Positions 15,874-26,061 of a DNA stretch of 64,000 bases are shown here, in pieces. The translations under genes were made by a program, and so were the position numbers. Source of the stretch: Ornithinimicrobium faecis (GTDB lineage: Bacteria; Actinomycetota; Actinomycetes; Actinomycetales; Dermatophilaceae); the NCBI RefSeq assembly GCF_023923225.1, contig NZ_CP099489.1:992001-1056000 (forward strand), read 5' to 3'. A model generated the notes under the pieces. That model was not told the DNA's origin and made no database searches. It saw only the letters and a program-made list of their open reading frames with translations. Every line of letters starts with the position of its first letter. Positions within the stretch are counted from its first letter, which is position 1.

Positions 15874-17937
15874 GTGAACCCGGTCCAGAAGGTCGTGCGC
15901 GGGAAGTGGTTCATTCCCGGCCTCTCCGGCCTGCTCATCCTGGCCTCCCTCCTCGTCGACCGCACGATCGGCGGTGAGCTCACCGCCAGGTGGTGGATCG
16001 ACGCCGGCGCCCACGCCACCGGGTCCGACGTCTTCACCCTGGCCGACCTGTTGATGCTCCTGGCAGCGGTCGTGGCCGGCCACCAGATCGTGGTCAAGGC
16101 GGTCAACGCCCTGCTGACCCGCGTGATCGGCATCGACCTGCTCGTCTCGGTGGCTGCGATCGGCGCGGTCCTGATCGGCAACTTCTGGGAGGCGGCAGCG
16201 GTCACCTTCCTGTTCGCGATCGGTCACGCCCTGGAGGCTGCGACGCTCAACAAGACCCGCTCCGCGCTCGCCGAGCTCGTGGCGGTCGCCCCCGACTTCG
16301 CCATCGTCCTGCGCGACGGGGAGCAGGTGGAGGTCCCCGCGGGGCAGGTCGCCATGGGGGAGATCGTCCTGGTCAAGAACGGCGCGAAGGTGCCGGTCGA
16401 CGGTCAGGTGGTCGCCGGGACCGGTGCCATCGACGAGGCCTCGATCACCGGTGAGTCCATCCCGGTGGAGAAGGCCAAGGCCGACCAGGTCTTCGCCGGC
16501 ACCGTGTCGCGCGGTGGCTTCCTGCAGGTCCTGGCCACCGGCATCGGGGCGGACACCACGCTGGCCCGCATCATCCACCGCGTCGAGGAGGCGCAGGACG
16601 CCAAGGCCAAGACGCAGGCCTTCATCGACCGGTTCTCCGCCTGGTACACCCCCGCAGTCATGGTCCTGGCCGTCGTGGCGGGGCTGATCTCGGGGGACGT
16701 CGTGCTGGCCCTGACGCTGTTGGTCATCGGTTGCCCCGGCGCACTGGTCATCTCCATCCCGGTCGCCATCGTCGCCGGCATCGGCCGGGCGGCGCGCAAC
16801 GGCATCCTGATCAAGGGTGGCGAGTTCCTCGAGACCTCGGCCCGGATCTCGGCCGTCGCTGTGGACAAGACGGGCACCCTCACCGAGGGCCGGCCGGAGC
16901 TGACCGACGTCGTGGTCCTGGCCCCGGGGCACGACCGGGCCAGCGTGCTGCGCTGGGCCGCCGCGGCCGAGGCAGGCTCCGAGCACCCGCTCGCGCGCCC
17001 CATCATCGACGCCGCCCGTGCGGAGGGAGTGGCCACCGAGGGCATCCCCGAGGGAGTCACGCCCGTGCCGGGCAAGGGCATCGTCGCCGAGGTCGAGGGG
17101 CGCCGGGTCCGGATCGGCAACCCGCCGCTGCTGGAGGAGCACGGCATCACCGAGGACAACGGCGCAGGCAGGGCCGCCACAGAGCTTGCCGCCGTGGGCC
17201 GGACCCCGATGATCGTGGCCGTGGACGACACGGTGATCGGTCTGGTGGCGGTCGCCGACCGCATCCGCGAGGACGCACCGGAGATGGTCCGCAGGCTGCA
17301 CGAGGCAGGCGTCGACAAGGTCGTCATGCTCACCGGTGACACCCGGTTGGTGGCCGAGGCGATCGGTGGCGCGACCGGGATCGATGAGATCCACGCCTCG
17401 CTGCTGCCCGAGGACAAGCTCGACGCGGTGGCACGACTGCAGCGCGACGGGCACACCGTGGCGATGGTGGGCGACGGCGTCAACGACGCCCCGGCCCTGG
17501 CCACCGCCGACATCGGAGTGGCCATGGGCGCCGCGGGATCGGCCGTCGCGGTCGAGACCGCAGACATCGCCCTGATGGGAGACAACCTGCTCAAGCTCCC
17601 GGAGGCGATCAGCCTGGCCCGGCGCACCGCCCGCGTCATGCGACAGAACATCGCGATCGCCCTGATCACGGTGGTGGTCCTGCTGGCGGGCGTCTTCGCC
17701 GGCGGGGTCACGATGTCGATCGGCATGCTGGTCCACGAGGTCTCGGTGCTGGTCGTGATCGTCAACGCGATGCGGCTGCTGCGCAACCAGACCCGCCCTA
17801 CGGTGCCCGGTCGACCGGCAGCGCGCAGGTATAGACCGAGACGCGCTTGGCACGCGGGTTCCCCTGTCCCAGACGGCGATAGCGCTCCAGCACCTCGACG
17901 AGCTCCTCGCGCAGTGCGGTCATCTGCTCGGCGCTGA
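15874..17937 (+). CDS. P1B-type heavy-metal-translocating ATPase
   Basis: The 687-residue pump has TGES (192-195), the phosphorylation motif DKTGT (Asp331) and GDGVNDAP (533-540). The membrane metal site reads Cys287-Pro-Gly rather than the common CPC, so metal choice cannot be inferred from CPC rules. There is no N-terminal HMA domain. Translation starts at a GTG with an AAAGGA site. The family-like part ends near NAMRLLRNQ; the last 47 residues are Arg/Pro-rich and antisense to the convergent regulator gene, overlapping it by 140 nt. That tail looks acquired by loss of the original stop. Confidence 0.9.
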   Translation: MNPVQKVVRGKWFIPGLSGLLILASLLVDRTIGGELTARWWIDAGAHATGSDVFTLADLLMLLAAVVAGHQIVVKAVNALLTRVIGIDLLVSVAAIGAVLIGNFWEAAAVTFLFAIGHALEAATLNKTRSALAELVAVAPDFAIVLRDGEQVEVPAGQVAMGEIVLVKNGAKVPVDGQVVAGTGAIDEASITGESIPVEKAKADQVFAGTVSRGGFLQVLATGIGADTTLARIIHRVEEAQDAKAKTQAFIDRFSAWYTPAVMVLAVVAGLISGDVVLALTLLVIGCPGALVISIPVAIVAGIGRAARNGILIKGGEFLETSARISAVAVDKTGTLTEGRPELTDVVVLAPGHDRASVLRWAAAAEAGSEHPLARPIIDAARAEGVATEGIPEGVTPVPGKGIVAEVEGRRVRIGNPPLLEEHGITEDNGAGRAATELAAVGRTPMIVAVDDTVIGLVAVADRIREDAPEMVRRLHEAGVDKVVMLTGDTRLVAEAIGGATGIDEIHASLLPEDKLDAVARLQRDGHTVAMVGDGVNDAPALATADIGVAMGAAGSAVAVETADIALMGDNLLKLPEAISLARRTARVMRQNIAIALITVVVLLAGVFAGGVTMSIGMLVHEVSVLVVIVNAMRLLRNQTRPTVPGRPAARRYRPRRAWHAGSPVPDGDSAPAPRRAPRAVRSSARR

Positions 17938-18379
17938 CCAGCACGAGGTGGTCCTCGAGGCCGAGCACCGGCGACCACGGACCGGGCCACTGGTTGCGGG
18001 TGTCCAGCCAGTCGGTGGCCCGCCCGGTGAAGTGCTCGAGATAGTCACGGGCCAGCCAGTCGGCGGCAGCGGCGTCGTCCGGGTCGTCGGTGTCCTCGGG
18101 GTCGAGTATGCCGACGCTCGCCTCGGGTGCACCGGCGGCGGCCACGGCCCGCCAGACCCGGCGGCGCCCGGTGCCCTCACCGGAATCCTCGATGAGCCCC
18201 ACCTCGGCCAACTGCCGCAGGTGATAGCTGGTCGCCCCGGTGTTGGTCTCCAGGGCGGCGGCGAGCTCGGTCGCGGTCGCGGAGCCGTGCACCCGCAGCT
18301 GGGCCAACAACCGACTGCGGAGGGGATGGGCCAGCACCCGCAGGGCGGTGCGGCCGGAGGAGGAGGGGAGTGTCGGCAT
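17798..18379 (-). CDS. ArsR-like winged-helix transcriptional regulator
   Basis: A 193-residue protein with an N-terminal ArsR/HTH_20-type winged helix: RVLAHPLRSRLLAQLRVHG, then TELAAALETNTGATSYHLRQLAEVGLIED. The long C-terminal half contains no metal-site Cys pair, so it is probably not a metal sensor. It ends RVSVYTCALPVD. The ATG at 18379 is placed by homology to the helix-turn-helix start; the frame is open upstream through the rplM promoter region. A near-perfect 32-bp palindrome starts 10 nt upstream of the start and overlaps the likely -10, which suggests autoregulation. Its 3' end overlaps the ATPase gene. Confidence 0.85.
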   Translation of the reverse strand: MPTLPSSSGRTALRVLAHPLRSRLLAQLRVHGSATATELAAALETNTGATSYHLRQLAEVGLIEDSGEGTGRRRVWRAVAAAGAPEASVGILDPEDTDDPDDAAAADWLARDYLEHFTGRATDWLDTRNQWPGPWSPVLGLEDHLVLVSAEQMTALREELVEVLERYRRLGQGNPRAKRVSVYTCALPVDRAP

Positions 18380-18385
18380 ACGACC

Positions 18386-18391
18386 AGTATG
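18386..18391 (-). promoter_or_regulatory. -10-like hexamer of the ArsR-like gene
   Basis: On the minus strand CATACT ends 6 nt before the ATG at 18379. It overlaps the edge of the 32-bp palindrome at 18389-18420. Confidence 0.4.
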
Positions 18392-18420
18392 CACAATCTC
18401 TGTGCACAGACAGTGTGCAT
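18389..18420. promoter_or_regulatory. 32-bp near-perfect palindromic operator
   Basis: The outer arms ATGCACA (18389-18395) and TGTGCAT (18414-18420) and the inner palindrome CTGTGCACAG (18400-18409) share one centre at 18404.5. Only two of the sixteen base pairs mismatch. It covers the likely -10 of the ArsR-like gene and lies 52 nt upstream of the rplM -35. It is most likely the regulator's own operator. Confidence 0.75.
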
Positions 18421-18471
18421 GACCGGTCGAACGTGCTGCGAAGTGTGCGTTGACCTGCGCCGATGGCAGAT

Positions 18472-18501
18472 TTGAACCGCCCCCGCGTGGTCCCGTAAAC
18501 T
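18472..18501 (+). promoter_or_regulatory. Candidate promoter of rplM-rpsI
   Basis: TTGAAC (18472-18477), an 18-nt spacer and TAAACT (18496-18501) lie about 70 nt before the rplM GTG, leaving a leader of roughly 65 nt that could hold ribosomal-protein feedback control. Confidence 0.6.
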
Positions 18502-18572
18502 GGATGACTGTTGCCGATCCACTGATCCGTGGGTCCGGCTCAAGCCATTCCCACGAACACGAGGGTTTACAC

Positions 18573-19016
18573 GTGCGCACCTACACACCGAAAGCCAGCG
18601 AGATCACCCGCGCCTGGCATGTTATCGACGCCACGGACGTCGTGCTGGGCCGCCTCGCGTCCCAGACCGCGATCCTGCTCCGCGGCAAGCACAAGGCCAC
18701 CTACGCGGCCCACGTTGACACCGGTGACTTCGTCATCATCATCAACGCCGAGAAGGTCGCGCTGACCGGCGCCAAGCTGGAGAAGAAGCTGGCCTACCGT
18801 CACTCGGGCTTCCCGGGTGGTCTGAGCTCGAAGAACTACGCCCAGCTGCTCGAGCAGCACCCGACCCGCGCGGTCGAGAAGGCGATCCAGGGCATGATCC
18901 CGAAGAACTCCCTGGGCCGCCAGCAGCTCTCCAAGCTCAAGGTCTACGCCGGCGACAGCCACCCGCACGCCGCGCAGCAGCCCGTCCCGTTCGAAATCTC
19001 GCAGGTTGCGCAGTAA
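18573..19016 (+). CDS. rplM: 50S ribosomal protein L13
   Basis: The 147-residue protein has the L13 signature parts: [41 protein letters not shown], the loop [12 protein letters not shown] and the end [17 protein letters not shown]. It is a primary assembly protein of the 50S subunit. The GTG at 18573 matches the usual N-terminus; the frame is open upstream but that part is leader. rpsI follows at once, as in nearly all bacteria. Confidence 0.97.
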   Translation: MRTYTPKASEITRAWHVIDATDVVLGRLASQTAILLRGKHKATYAAHVDTGDFVIIINAEKVALTGAKLEKKLAYRHSGFPGGLSSKNYAQLLEQHPTRAVEKAIQGMIPKNSLGRQQLSKLKVYAGDSHPHAAQQPVPFEISQVAQ

Positions 19017-19023
19017 GGAAACC

Positions 19024-19539
19024 GTGACAGACATGACTGTGAACACCGAGAACACCGAGGTCGAGGCCGACGAGGTCGAGCTGACCGAATACACCTCTGA
19101 GTCTGAGGGCCCGGTCGGCGAGGCCGCCGCGGCACCCCGCCCGACCGCCTCCGCTCCCGGCGCCGCGACCGGCCGTCGCAAGCAGGCCATCGCCCGCGTC
19201 CGCATCGTGCCGGGCACCGGCGAGTGGAAGATCAACGGCAAGACCCTGGACGAGTACTTCCCGAACAAGGTCCACCAGCAGATCGTCAACGAGCCGCTGA
19301 CCGTCCTGGAGCTCGACGGCGCCTATGACGTGCTGGTGCGCGTCCACGGCGGTGGCCCCTCCGGCCAGGCCGGTGCCGTCCGCCTGGGCGTGGCCCGCTC
19401 GCTCAACGGCGTGGACGAGGAGCTGAACCGCCCGGCGCTGAAGAAGGCCGGTCTGCTCAGCCGCGACGCCCGCGTGCCCGAGCGCAAGAAGGCTGGTCTC
19501 AAGAAGGCTCGCAAGGCTCCGCAATACAGCAAGCGCTGA
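19024..19539 (+). CDS. rpsI: 30S ribosomal protein S9
   Basis: The core from [19 protein letters not shown] to the basic end [12 protein letters not shown] is a full S9, whose C-terminal tail reaches the P-site tRNA. About 50 acidic, Ala/Pro-rich residues precede it, an extension typical of actinobacterial S9. The start is uncertain: GTG at 19024 sits only 4 nt after the AAGGAA site, while ATG at 19033 is further away. It lies 7 nt after the rplM stop and is co-transcribed with it. Confidence 0.97.
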   Translation: MTDMTVNTENTEVEADEVELTEYTSESEGPVGEAAAAPRPTASAPGAATGRRKQAIARVRIVPGTGEWKINGKTLDEYFPNKVHQQIVNEPLTVLELDGAYDVLVRVHGGGPSGQAGAVRLGVARSLNGVDEELNRPALKKAGLLSRDARVPERKKAGLKKARKAPQYSKR

Positions 19540-19587
19540 TCCGGCACGCTCCGCCAGGAGCGAGCCCTCGCCCCCAGGGGCGAACAC

Positions 19588-19629
19588 ACCGAGGGTCCCG
19601 ACCTGCACTCGCCGGTCGGGGCCCTCGGT
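19588..19629 (+). terminator. Terminator after rpsI
   Basis: Arms 19588-19603 and 19614-19629 form a 16-bp stem with one wobble and a 10-nt loop. It starts 49 nt after the rpsI stop and precedes the glmM ribosome-binding site. Confidence 0.8.
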
Positions 19630-19710
19630 CGTGTCCAAGCCCTCGGCTGTGTCCTAGGCTGTTGGGTCGGTGCCCCCGGCACCCCGAGTGACGACATGAA
19701 GGAGCAGGAC

Positions 19711-21066
19711 ATGGCGCGACTTTTCGGCACCGATGGGGTGCGCGGACTGGCCAACGAGGATGTCACCGCCGAGCTGGCGCTGAAGCTGTCCGTGGCCGTC
19801 GCGCACGAACTGGGCTCCAGCGGCACGAGTTATGGCGGCCGCCGAGCTGCCGCCGTGGTCGGTCGTGACCCCCGCGCCTCCGGCGAGTTCCTGAGCTCTG
19901 CGGTCATGGCCGGGTTCGCCTCGGCCGGGGTCGACGTGCTCAACGCGGGAGTGCTGCCGACGCCTGCCATCGCCTATCTCACCGCGCGCATGGACGCCGA
20001 GATGGGTGCCGTCCTGTCCGCCTCGCACAACGCCATGCCCGACAACGGCATCAAGTTCTTCGCTGAGGGCGGTCACAAGCTCGCCGACGACATCGAGGAC
20101 GCCATCGCCGGCCGTCTCGACGCGGAGTGGGAGCGGCCCACCGGAGCCCAGGTCGGACGGATCCGACCGTTCCCGCAGGGCGCCGACTTCTATATGGAGC
20201 ACCTGCTGGAGTCCGTGCCCGGCCGTCTGGACGGTCTGCACGTGGTGATCGACGCGGCCCACGGCGCCGCGAGCCACGTCGGCCCCGAGGTGTTCCGCCG
20301 GGCCGGAGCCACCGTCGACGTGATCGGTGGTGACCCCAACGGCCTCAACATCAACGATGGTTATGGCTCGACCCACCTGGAGCGTCTGCAGCAGGCCGTC
20401 ACGGACCGTGGCGCTGACATCGGCTTCGCCTTCGACGGTGACGCGGACCGTTGCCTGGCGGTCGACGCCGACGGCAACATCGTCGATGGCGACCAGATCA
20501 TGGCTGTCCTCGCGGTCGACATGCGCGAGCGCGGCACGCTGACCAACGACACGCTCGTGGCCACCGTCATGAGCAACCTCGGGCTGCTCCAGGCGATGGA
20601 GCGCGAGGGCATCAAGGTCGTGCAGACCGGGGTGGGCGACCGTTATGTCCTGGAGGAGATGCGAGCGCAGAGTTACACCCTCGGGGGAGAGCAGTCCGGT
20701 CACGTGATCATGCTCGCCCACGGCACGACCGGCGACGGGGTCCTCACCGCGCTGGCGATTGCTCGCCGCGTCCGGGCCGCCGAGAAGCCGCTCTCGGAGT
20801 TGGCCAGCATCATGACTCGTCTCCCGCAGACCCTGATCAACGTCAAGGGCGTCGACAAGGACCGCGTGGGCGACGACGAGGGAGTCCAGGCCGCCGTTGC
20901 CGCAGCCTCGGCCGAGCTGGACGGCACCGGCCGGGTGCTGTTGCGCAAGTCCGGCACCGAGCCGCTCGTGCGGGTCATGGTCGAGGCCGACACGGCCGAG
21001 CGAGCCAAGGAGTATGCCGAGCGGCTGGCTGCTGTCGTCAAGGAGCGCCTCTCCCTCGTCTCCTGA
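19711..21066 (+). CDS. glmM: Phosphoglucosamine mutase
   Basis: The 451-residue enzyme converts glucosamine-6-phosphate to glucosamine-1-phosphate for peptidoglycan and UDP-GlcNAc synthesis. It starts [18 protein letters not shown] and has the phosphoserine loop SASHN (103-107, Ser105), the metal loop FDGDADRC, the sugar loop GEQSGH and the phosphate-binding end [15 protein letters not shown]. An AAGGAG site precedes the ATG. Its stop codon lies inside the first unit of a 32-bp repeat array. Confidence 0.97.
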   Translation: MARLFGTDGVRGLANEDVTAELALKLSVAVAHELGSSGTSYGGRRAAAVVGRDPRASGEFLSSAVMAGFASAGVDVLNAGVLPTPAIAYLTARMDAEMGAVLSASHNAMPDNGIKFFAEGGHKLADDIEDAIAGRLDAEWERPTGAQVGRIRPFPQGADFYMEHLLESVPGRLDGLHVVIDAAHGAASHVGPEVFRRAGATVDVIGGDPNGLNINDGYGSTHLERLQQAVTDRGADIGFAFDGDADRCLAVDADGNIVDGDQIMAVLAVDMRERGTLTNDTLVATVMSNLGLLQAMEREGIKVVQTGVGDRYVLEEMRAQSYTLGGEQSGHVIMLAHGTTGDGVLTALAIARRVRAAEKPLSELASIMTRLPQTLINVKGVDKDRVGDDEGVQAAVAAASAELDGTGRVLLRKSGTEPLVRVMVEADTAERAKEYAERLAAVVKERLSLVS

Positions 21067-21221
21067 CCGAGCGCGTCGGGTGGCGAGATTCCTCCTGACC
21101 GAGCGCGTCGGGTGGCGAGATTTCACCTGACCGAGCGCGTCGGGTGGCGAGATTTCACCCGACCGAGCGCGCCGTGTTGCTCTCCACCACCCAACCGAGC
21201 GCGCCGCTGGCGAGATCACGC
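21062..21221 (+). repeat. Tandem array of five 32-bp units after glmM
   Basis: Units start at 21062, 21094, 21126, 21158 and 21190, an exact 32-bp period. Units 1-3 are almost identical (CCTGACCGAGCGCGTCGGGT, then GGCGAGATT), while units 4 and 5 are degenerate. The core ACCGAGCGCG recurs at 21066, 21098, 21130, 21162 and 21194. The first unit contains the glmM stop codon. Because the whole period is conserved, there are no unique spacers and this is not a CRISPR array. Confidence 0.9.
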
Positions 21222-21259
21222 CGGGCCCGGCCCACGGCATACAGGCGCTGACCACCCGG

Positions 21260-21305
21260 CCCACGCGCTCGGTGGGGGAGAGGATCAGGCGCCCACGCGC
21301 TCTGT
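21260..21305 (-). repeat. Two inverted units of the 32-bp repeat
   Basis: CCCACGCGCTCGGT at 21260 and CCCACGCGCTCTGT at 21292 carry the reverse complement of the array core, again exactly 32 bp apart. With the forward units they could form a large stem in transcripts from either side of the convergent glmM/carbonic anhydrase pair. Confidence 0.75.
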
Positions 21306-21329
21306 CGAGGGGTGAGGGATGGGAGGCGC

Positions 21330-21910
21330 TCAGACGAGGTGGTTGAGCAGGCCGGTGTCCACGTCGTAGAGGAAGCCGCCGACCTGGGCGCGCTCGCCGA
21401 TCAGAGGGTGGCTGGTCACCCGGTGGACGTCCTCCATCAAGGCAGCGTGCTGGTCGGCGACGACGTGGAAGTGTTGCCACCAGGCGTCCTGGCCGGAGAC
21501 CGCGGTGATCTTCTCCCGCAACTCATTCTCGGACATCTGCGACATGGCGCACCGGGTGTGCGGGACGATCATGATCCGGTTGACGTTGAGCAGGTGCACG
21601 CCAAGGACCAGGGCTTCCAGGGCGGCGTCGGTGACGCGGCCGCCGGGATTGCGGAAGATCTTCGCGTCTCCATGCGTCAGCCCGACCATCGCGAGGGGCT
21701 CGATGCGGGAGTCCATGCAGGTCACGATGGCCACGCCCTGCTGGGCGATGCCGTCGAACCCACCCAGGCTGAAGGCCTCGCTATAGGTCCGGTTGTGCCC
21801 CAGCAGGTCCGCAAACCCTCCGGCGTCCGGATGCCTGCCGCCCGCGGGCGTCGCGGAACCAGACGTCACCTGCTGGGCGCCGCGCAGCGTGCGCTGCCAC
21901 TGGAAGCCGC

Positions 21911-21914
<4 letters not shown>
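21330..21914 (-). CDS. Beta-class carbonic anhydrase
   Basis: The 194-residue enzyme interconverts CO2 and bicarbonate at a zinc site. The ligand motifs are CMDSR (Cys66, Asp68, Arg70) and HTRC (His119, Cys122), with [12 protein letters not shown] between them. The GTG start overlaps the fumarase TGA by 3 nt, so the two should be translationally coupled. The frame is open further upstream, but that would overlap fumarase heavily. It is convergent with glmM across the 32-bp repeat arrays. Confidence 0.93.
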
Positions 21915-23644
<1,730 letters not shown>

Positions 23645-23817
23645 GAGCGAAGCCTAAACCTTGCCCGAAACGCGCCCGCAGGGTGGCGAAGCCTGCACCG
23701 AGGGTGTTCTATGGGGAGCGCATGGATGCACGCCGGTTGAGTGGCGGGCGATTTTTGTGGTTCCCCGACACGAAATCGTCTCCCGCACAACTGGAGAGAT
23801 CTGACAAAGGAGCCAGA

Positions 23818-25122
23818 GTGAGCAGAGCCAGACAACGCTCCAGGGCGACTGCGGCGCTGTGCGCCGCAGCAATGTTGACCGGCTTGGCCGCCTGCGGCAG
23901 CGACTCGGACAAGCCGCAACTGAATTGGTATATCAACCCAGATGGACAGGACACGCTCGCTGCGATCGCCGAACGATGCAGCACGGACGCCTACGACATC
24001 AACATCCAGCTGCTCCCCGCGAGTGCCACTGACCAGCGCACTCAGCTGGCGCGGCGCCTCGCCGCCCAGGACGGGTCGACGGACCTGATGAGCCTGGACC
24101 CGGTGTTCGTGGCCGAGTTTGCCAACGCCGGGTGGCTCGAGGAGTTCCCGGACGACGTGGCCAGCCAGGTGGTCGACGACGATGTGCTCCAGGGCGCGGC
24201 CGACACCGTCACCTGGGAGGATGGCGTCTTCGCCGCGCCGCAGTGGGCCAACACCCAGGTGGTCTGGTATCGCAAGTCCCTGGCCGAGGCTGCAGGCCTC
24301 GACATGGAGCAGCCGGTCACCTGGGACGCCATCATCGACGCCGCAGCAGACAACAACGGCACGGTCGGTGTGCAGGCCAACCGCTACGAGGCCTACACCG
24401 TGTGGATCAACGCCATGGTGCTCGGTGCTGGCGGCGACATCGTGTCCAACACCGAGGCGGGGCGTGATGCGCAGGTCGACATCGACTCCGACGCCGGTCG
24501 CGCCGCAGCCGAGGTCATTGCCAAGCTCGCCAGCTCGGAGGCCCGACAGCCGGACTTCACCGTGTCCAACGAGGGCACCAGCCTGGGACGCATGTTCCCC
24601 GAAGATCCCGAGGCGGCAGGTGGCGCGGGCGAGTTCATGCTCAACTGGACCTTCGTCTACAAGAACTACGAGGACTCCGTCAGCGAGGAAGAGTTCGCCG
24701 ACCTGGGGTGGGCCCGCTATCCCCAGACCATCGAGGGAGAGGACTCGCGGCCGCCCATCGGTGGCATCGACATCGGCGTCGGGGCCTACTCCCAGAACAC
24801 CGACCTCGCCATGGAGGCGGCAGTGTGCATGACCGACGTCGAGGCGCAGACCGCCCTGGCCGTCAACGACGGACTGATGCCGGCCAGGGAGTCGGCCTAC
24901 GACTCGGATGAGTTGCAGGAGGCCTACGACCCCAGCCTGCTGGAGTTGTTCCGGGTCAGCATCGAGGAAGGTGGCCCGCGCCCCAAGAGCGCGTTCTACA
25001 GCCAGATCTCGTCGGCTGTTCAGTCGGTCTGGCACTCCCCGGCGGCGGTCGACCCAGCCGTCACCCCGCAGGAATCATCTGAGTTCCTGCGCGATGTCCT
25101 CGACGGAAGGAGGTTGCTGTGA
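23818..25122 (+). CDS. Sugar ABC transporter substrate-binding lipoprotein (LpqY-like)
   Basis: The GTG at 23818 follows an AAAGGA site and gives 434 residues with a basic signal and lipobox LAAC. The mature part resembles mycobacterial LpqY, which binds trehalose. Shared features are AAIAERCS, the QLARRLAAQDGSTDLMSLD segment, AEFANAGWLEEF, APQWANTQVVWYRK and VGVQANRYEAYTVWINA. It begins a four-gene importer operon. A trehalose or related disaccharide substrate is an inference from resemblance only. The 173 nt upstream hold no promoter I can name. Confidence 0.88.
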   Translation: MSRARQRSRATAALCAAAMLTGLAACGSDSDKPQLNWYINPDGQDTLAAIAERCSTDAYDINIQLLPASATDQRTQLARRLAAQDGSTDLMSLDPVFVAEFANAGWLEEFPDDVASQVVDDDVLQGAADTVTWEDGVFAAPQWANTQVVWYRKSLAEAAGLDMEQPVTWDAIIDAAADNNGTVGVQANRYEAYTVWINAMVLGAGGDIVSNTEAGRDAQVDIDSDAGRAAAEVIAKLASSEARQPDFTVSNEGTSLGRMFPEDPEAAGGAGEFMLNWTFVYKNYEDSVSEEEFADLGWARYPQTIEGEDSRPPIGGIDIGVGAYSQNTDLAMEAAVCMTDVEAQTALAVNDGLMPARESAYDSDELQEAYDPSLLELFRVSIEEGGPRPKSAFYSQISSAVQSVWHSPAAVDPAVTPQESSEFLRDVLDGRRLL

Positions 25123-26060
25123 GTGTCTCAACCGCCCCGGCGGCGACCAAGCACAGGAAGGAGCCCGTCGTGCTGTCCGATCGGGCCCGTGCAGAGAATC
25201 GGTTGGGCATGCGTCTGGTAGCGCCGGCCGTCGTGCTGATGCTGATCGTCACGGCCTTCCCGATGTTGCGGGCGCTCTATCTGTCGTTCACCAACTACAG
25301 CATGACCGCACCGGACAGCAGCGAGTTCGTCGGAGCCTCCAACTACGTGACGGCACTGACCGACCCGCTGTTCTGGCAGGTGACCGGCAACACGGTGTTC
25401 ATCATGATCGTGACCGTTGCTGTCGAGCTGGTGGTCGGCTTCGCGTTCGCCATGGTGATGCACCGGGTGATCTTCGCCCGCGGCATCATCCGCACGTCCA
25501 TCCTGATCCCCTACGGCATCATCACGGTGGTCTCAGGATTTGCCTGGCAGTTCGCGTTCAGCAACAACAACGGATTCGTCAACGCCTGGCTGCCCTTCCT
25601 CGACGACAGCTTCAACTGGTTCGAGCAGTATGGCTCGGCGATCTCGGCGATCATGGTCTCCGAGATCTGGAAGACCACGCCCTTCATGTCGCTGCTGCTG
25701 CTGGCCGGTCTGGCCACCATCTCCGAGGACATGCTCGAGGCCGCCAAGGTGGACGGAGCCAGCTGGTGGCAGCGGCTGTTCCGGGTCATCCTGCCCAACA
25801 TGCGCGGTGCGATCATGGTGGCGATCCTGTTCCGGGCGCTGGACGCTTACCGGATCTTCGACAACATCTTCGTCATGACCGCCGGCGCCCAGGGCACCGA
25901 GTCCGTGTCGTTCCTGACCTATCGGCAGGTGATCGAGCAGTTCCAGCTCGGCATCGGGTCCGCGCTCTCAGTCCTGTTGTTCCTCTCAGTGCTGGTCGTG
26001 GCCTTCCTCATCGTCAAAATCTTCCGGGTGGACCTCGGCGCAGCAAGGCAGGAGTCCTGA
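25119..26060 (+). CDS. Sugar ABC transporter permease (SugA/MalF-like)
   Basis: A 313-residue membrane protein with six predicted segments and the cytoplasmic coupling loop EAAKVDGASWWQRLFRVILP (the EAA motif) near residue 210. It forms the channel with the next permease. Its GTG start overlaps the stop of the substrate-binding gene in GTGA, so translation is coupled. The N-terminal 30 residues are polar and cytoplasmic. Confidence 0.92.
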   Translation: MSVSTAPAATKHRKEPVVLSDRARAENRLGMRLVAPAVVLMLIVTAFPMLRALYLSFTNYSMTAPDSSEFVGASNYVTALTDPLFWQVTGNTVFIMIVTVAVELVVGFAFAMVMHRVIFARGIIRTSILIPYGIITVVSGFAWQFAFSNNNGFVNAWLPFLDDSFNWFEQYGSAISAIMVSEIWKTTPFMSLLLLAGLATISEDMLEAAKVDGASWWQRLFRVILPNMRGAIMVAILFRALDAYRIFDNIFVMTAGAQGTESVSFLTYRQVIEQFQLGIGSALSVLLFLSVLVVAFLIVKIFRVDLGAARQES

Positions 26061-26061
26061 T

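Noticed and set aside
15751..17990. Very long minus-strand frames across the P-type ATPase
   Set aside because: They are low-complexity His/Asp/Arg or Ser/Thr/Ala strings mirroring the ATPase codons, with no family features.
18502..18572. L13 leader regulatory RNA of the known firmicute type
   Set aside because: The leader is short and only a weak imperfect hairpin is visible; it does not match that structure in any convincing way.
21062..21221. CRISPR array
   Set aside because: The full 32-bp period is one repeated unit. There are no variable spacers and no cas genes.
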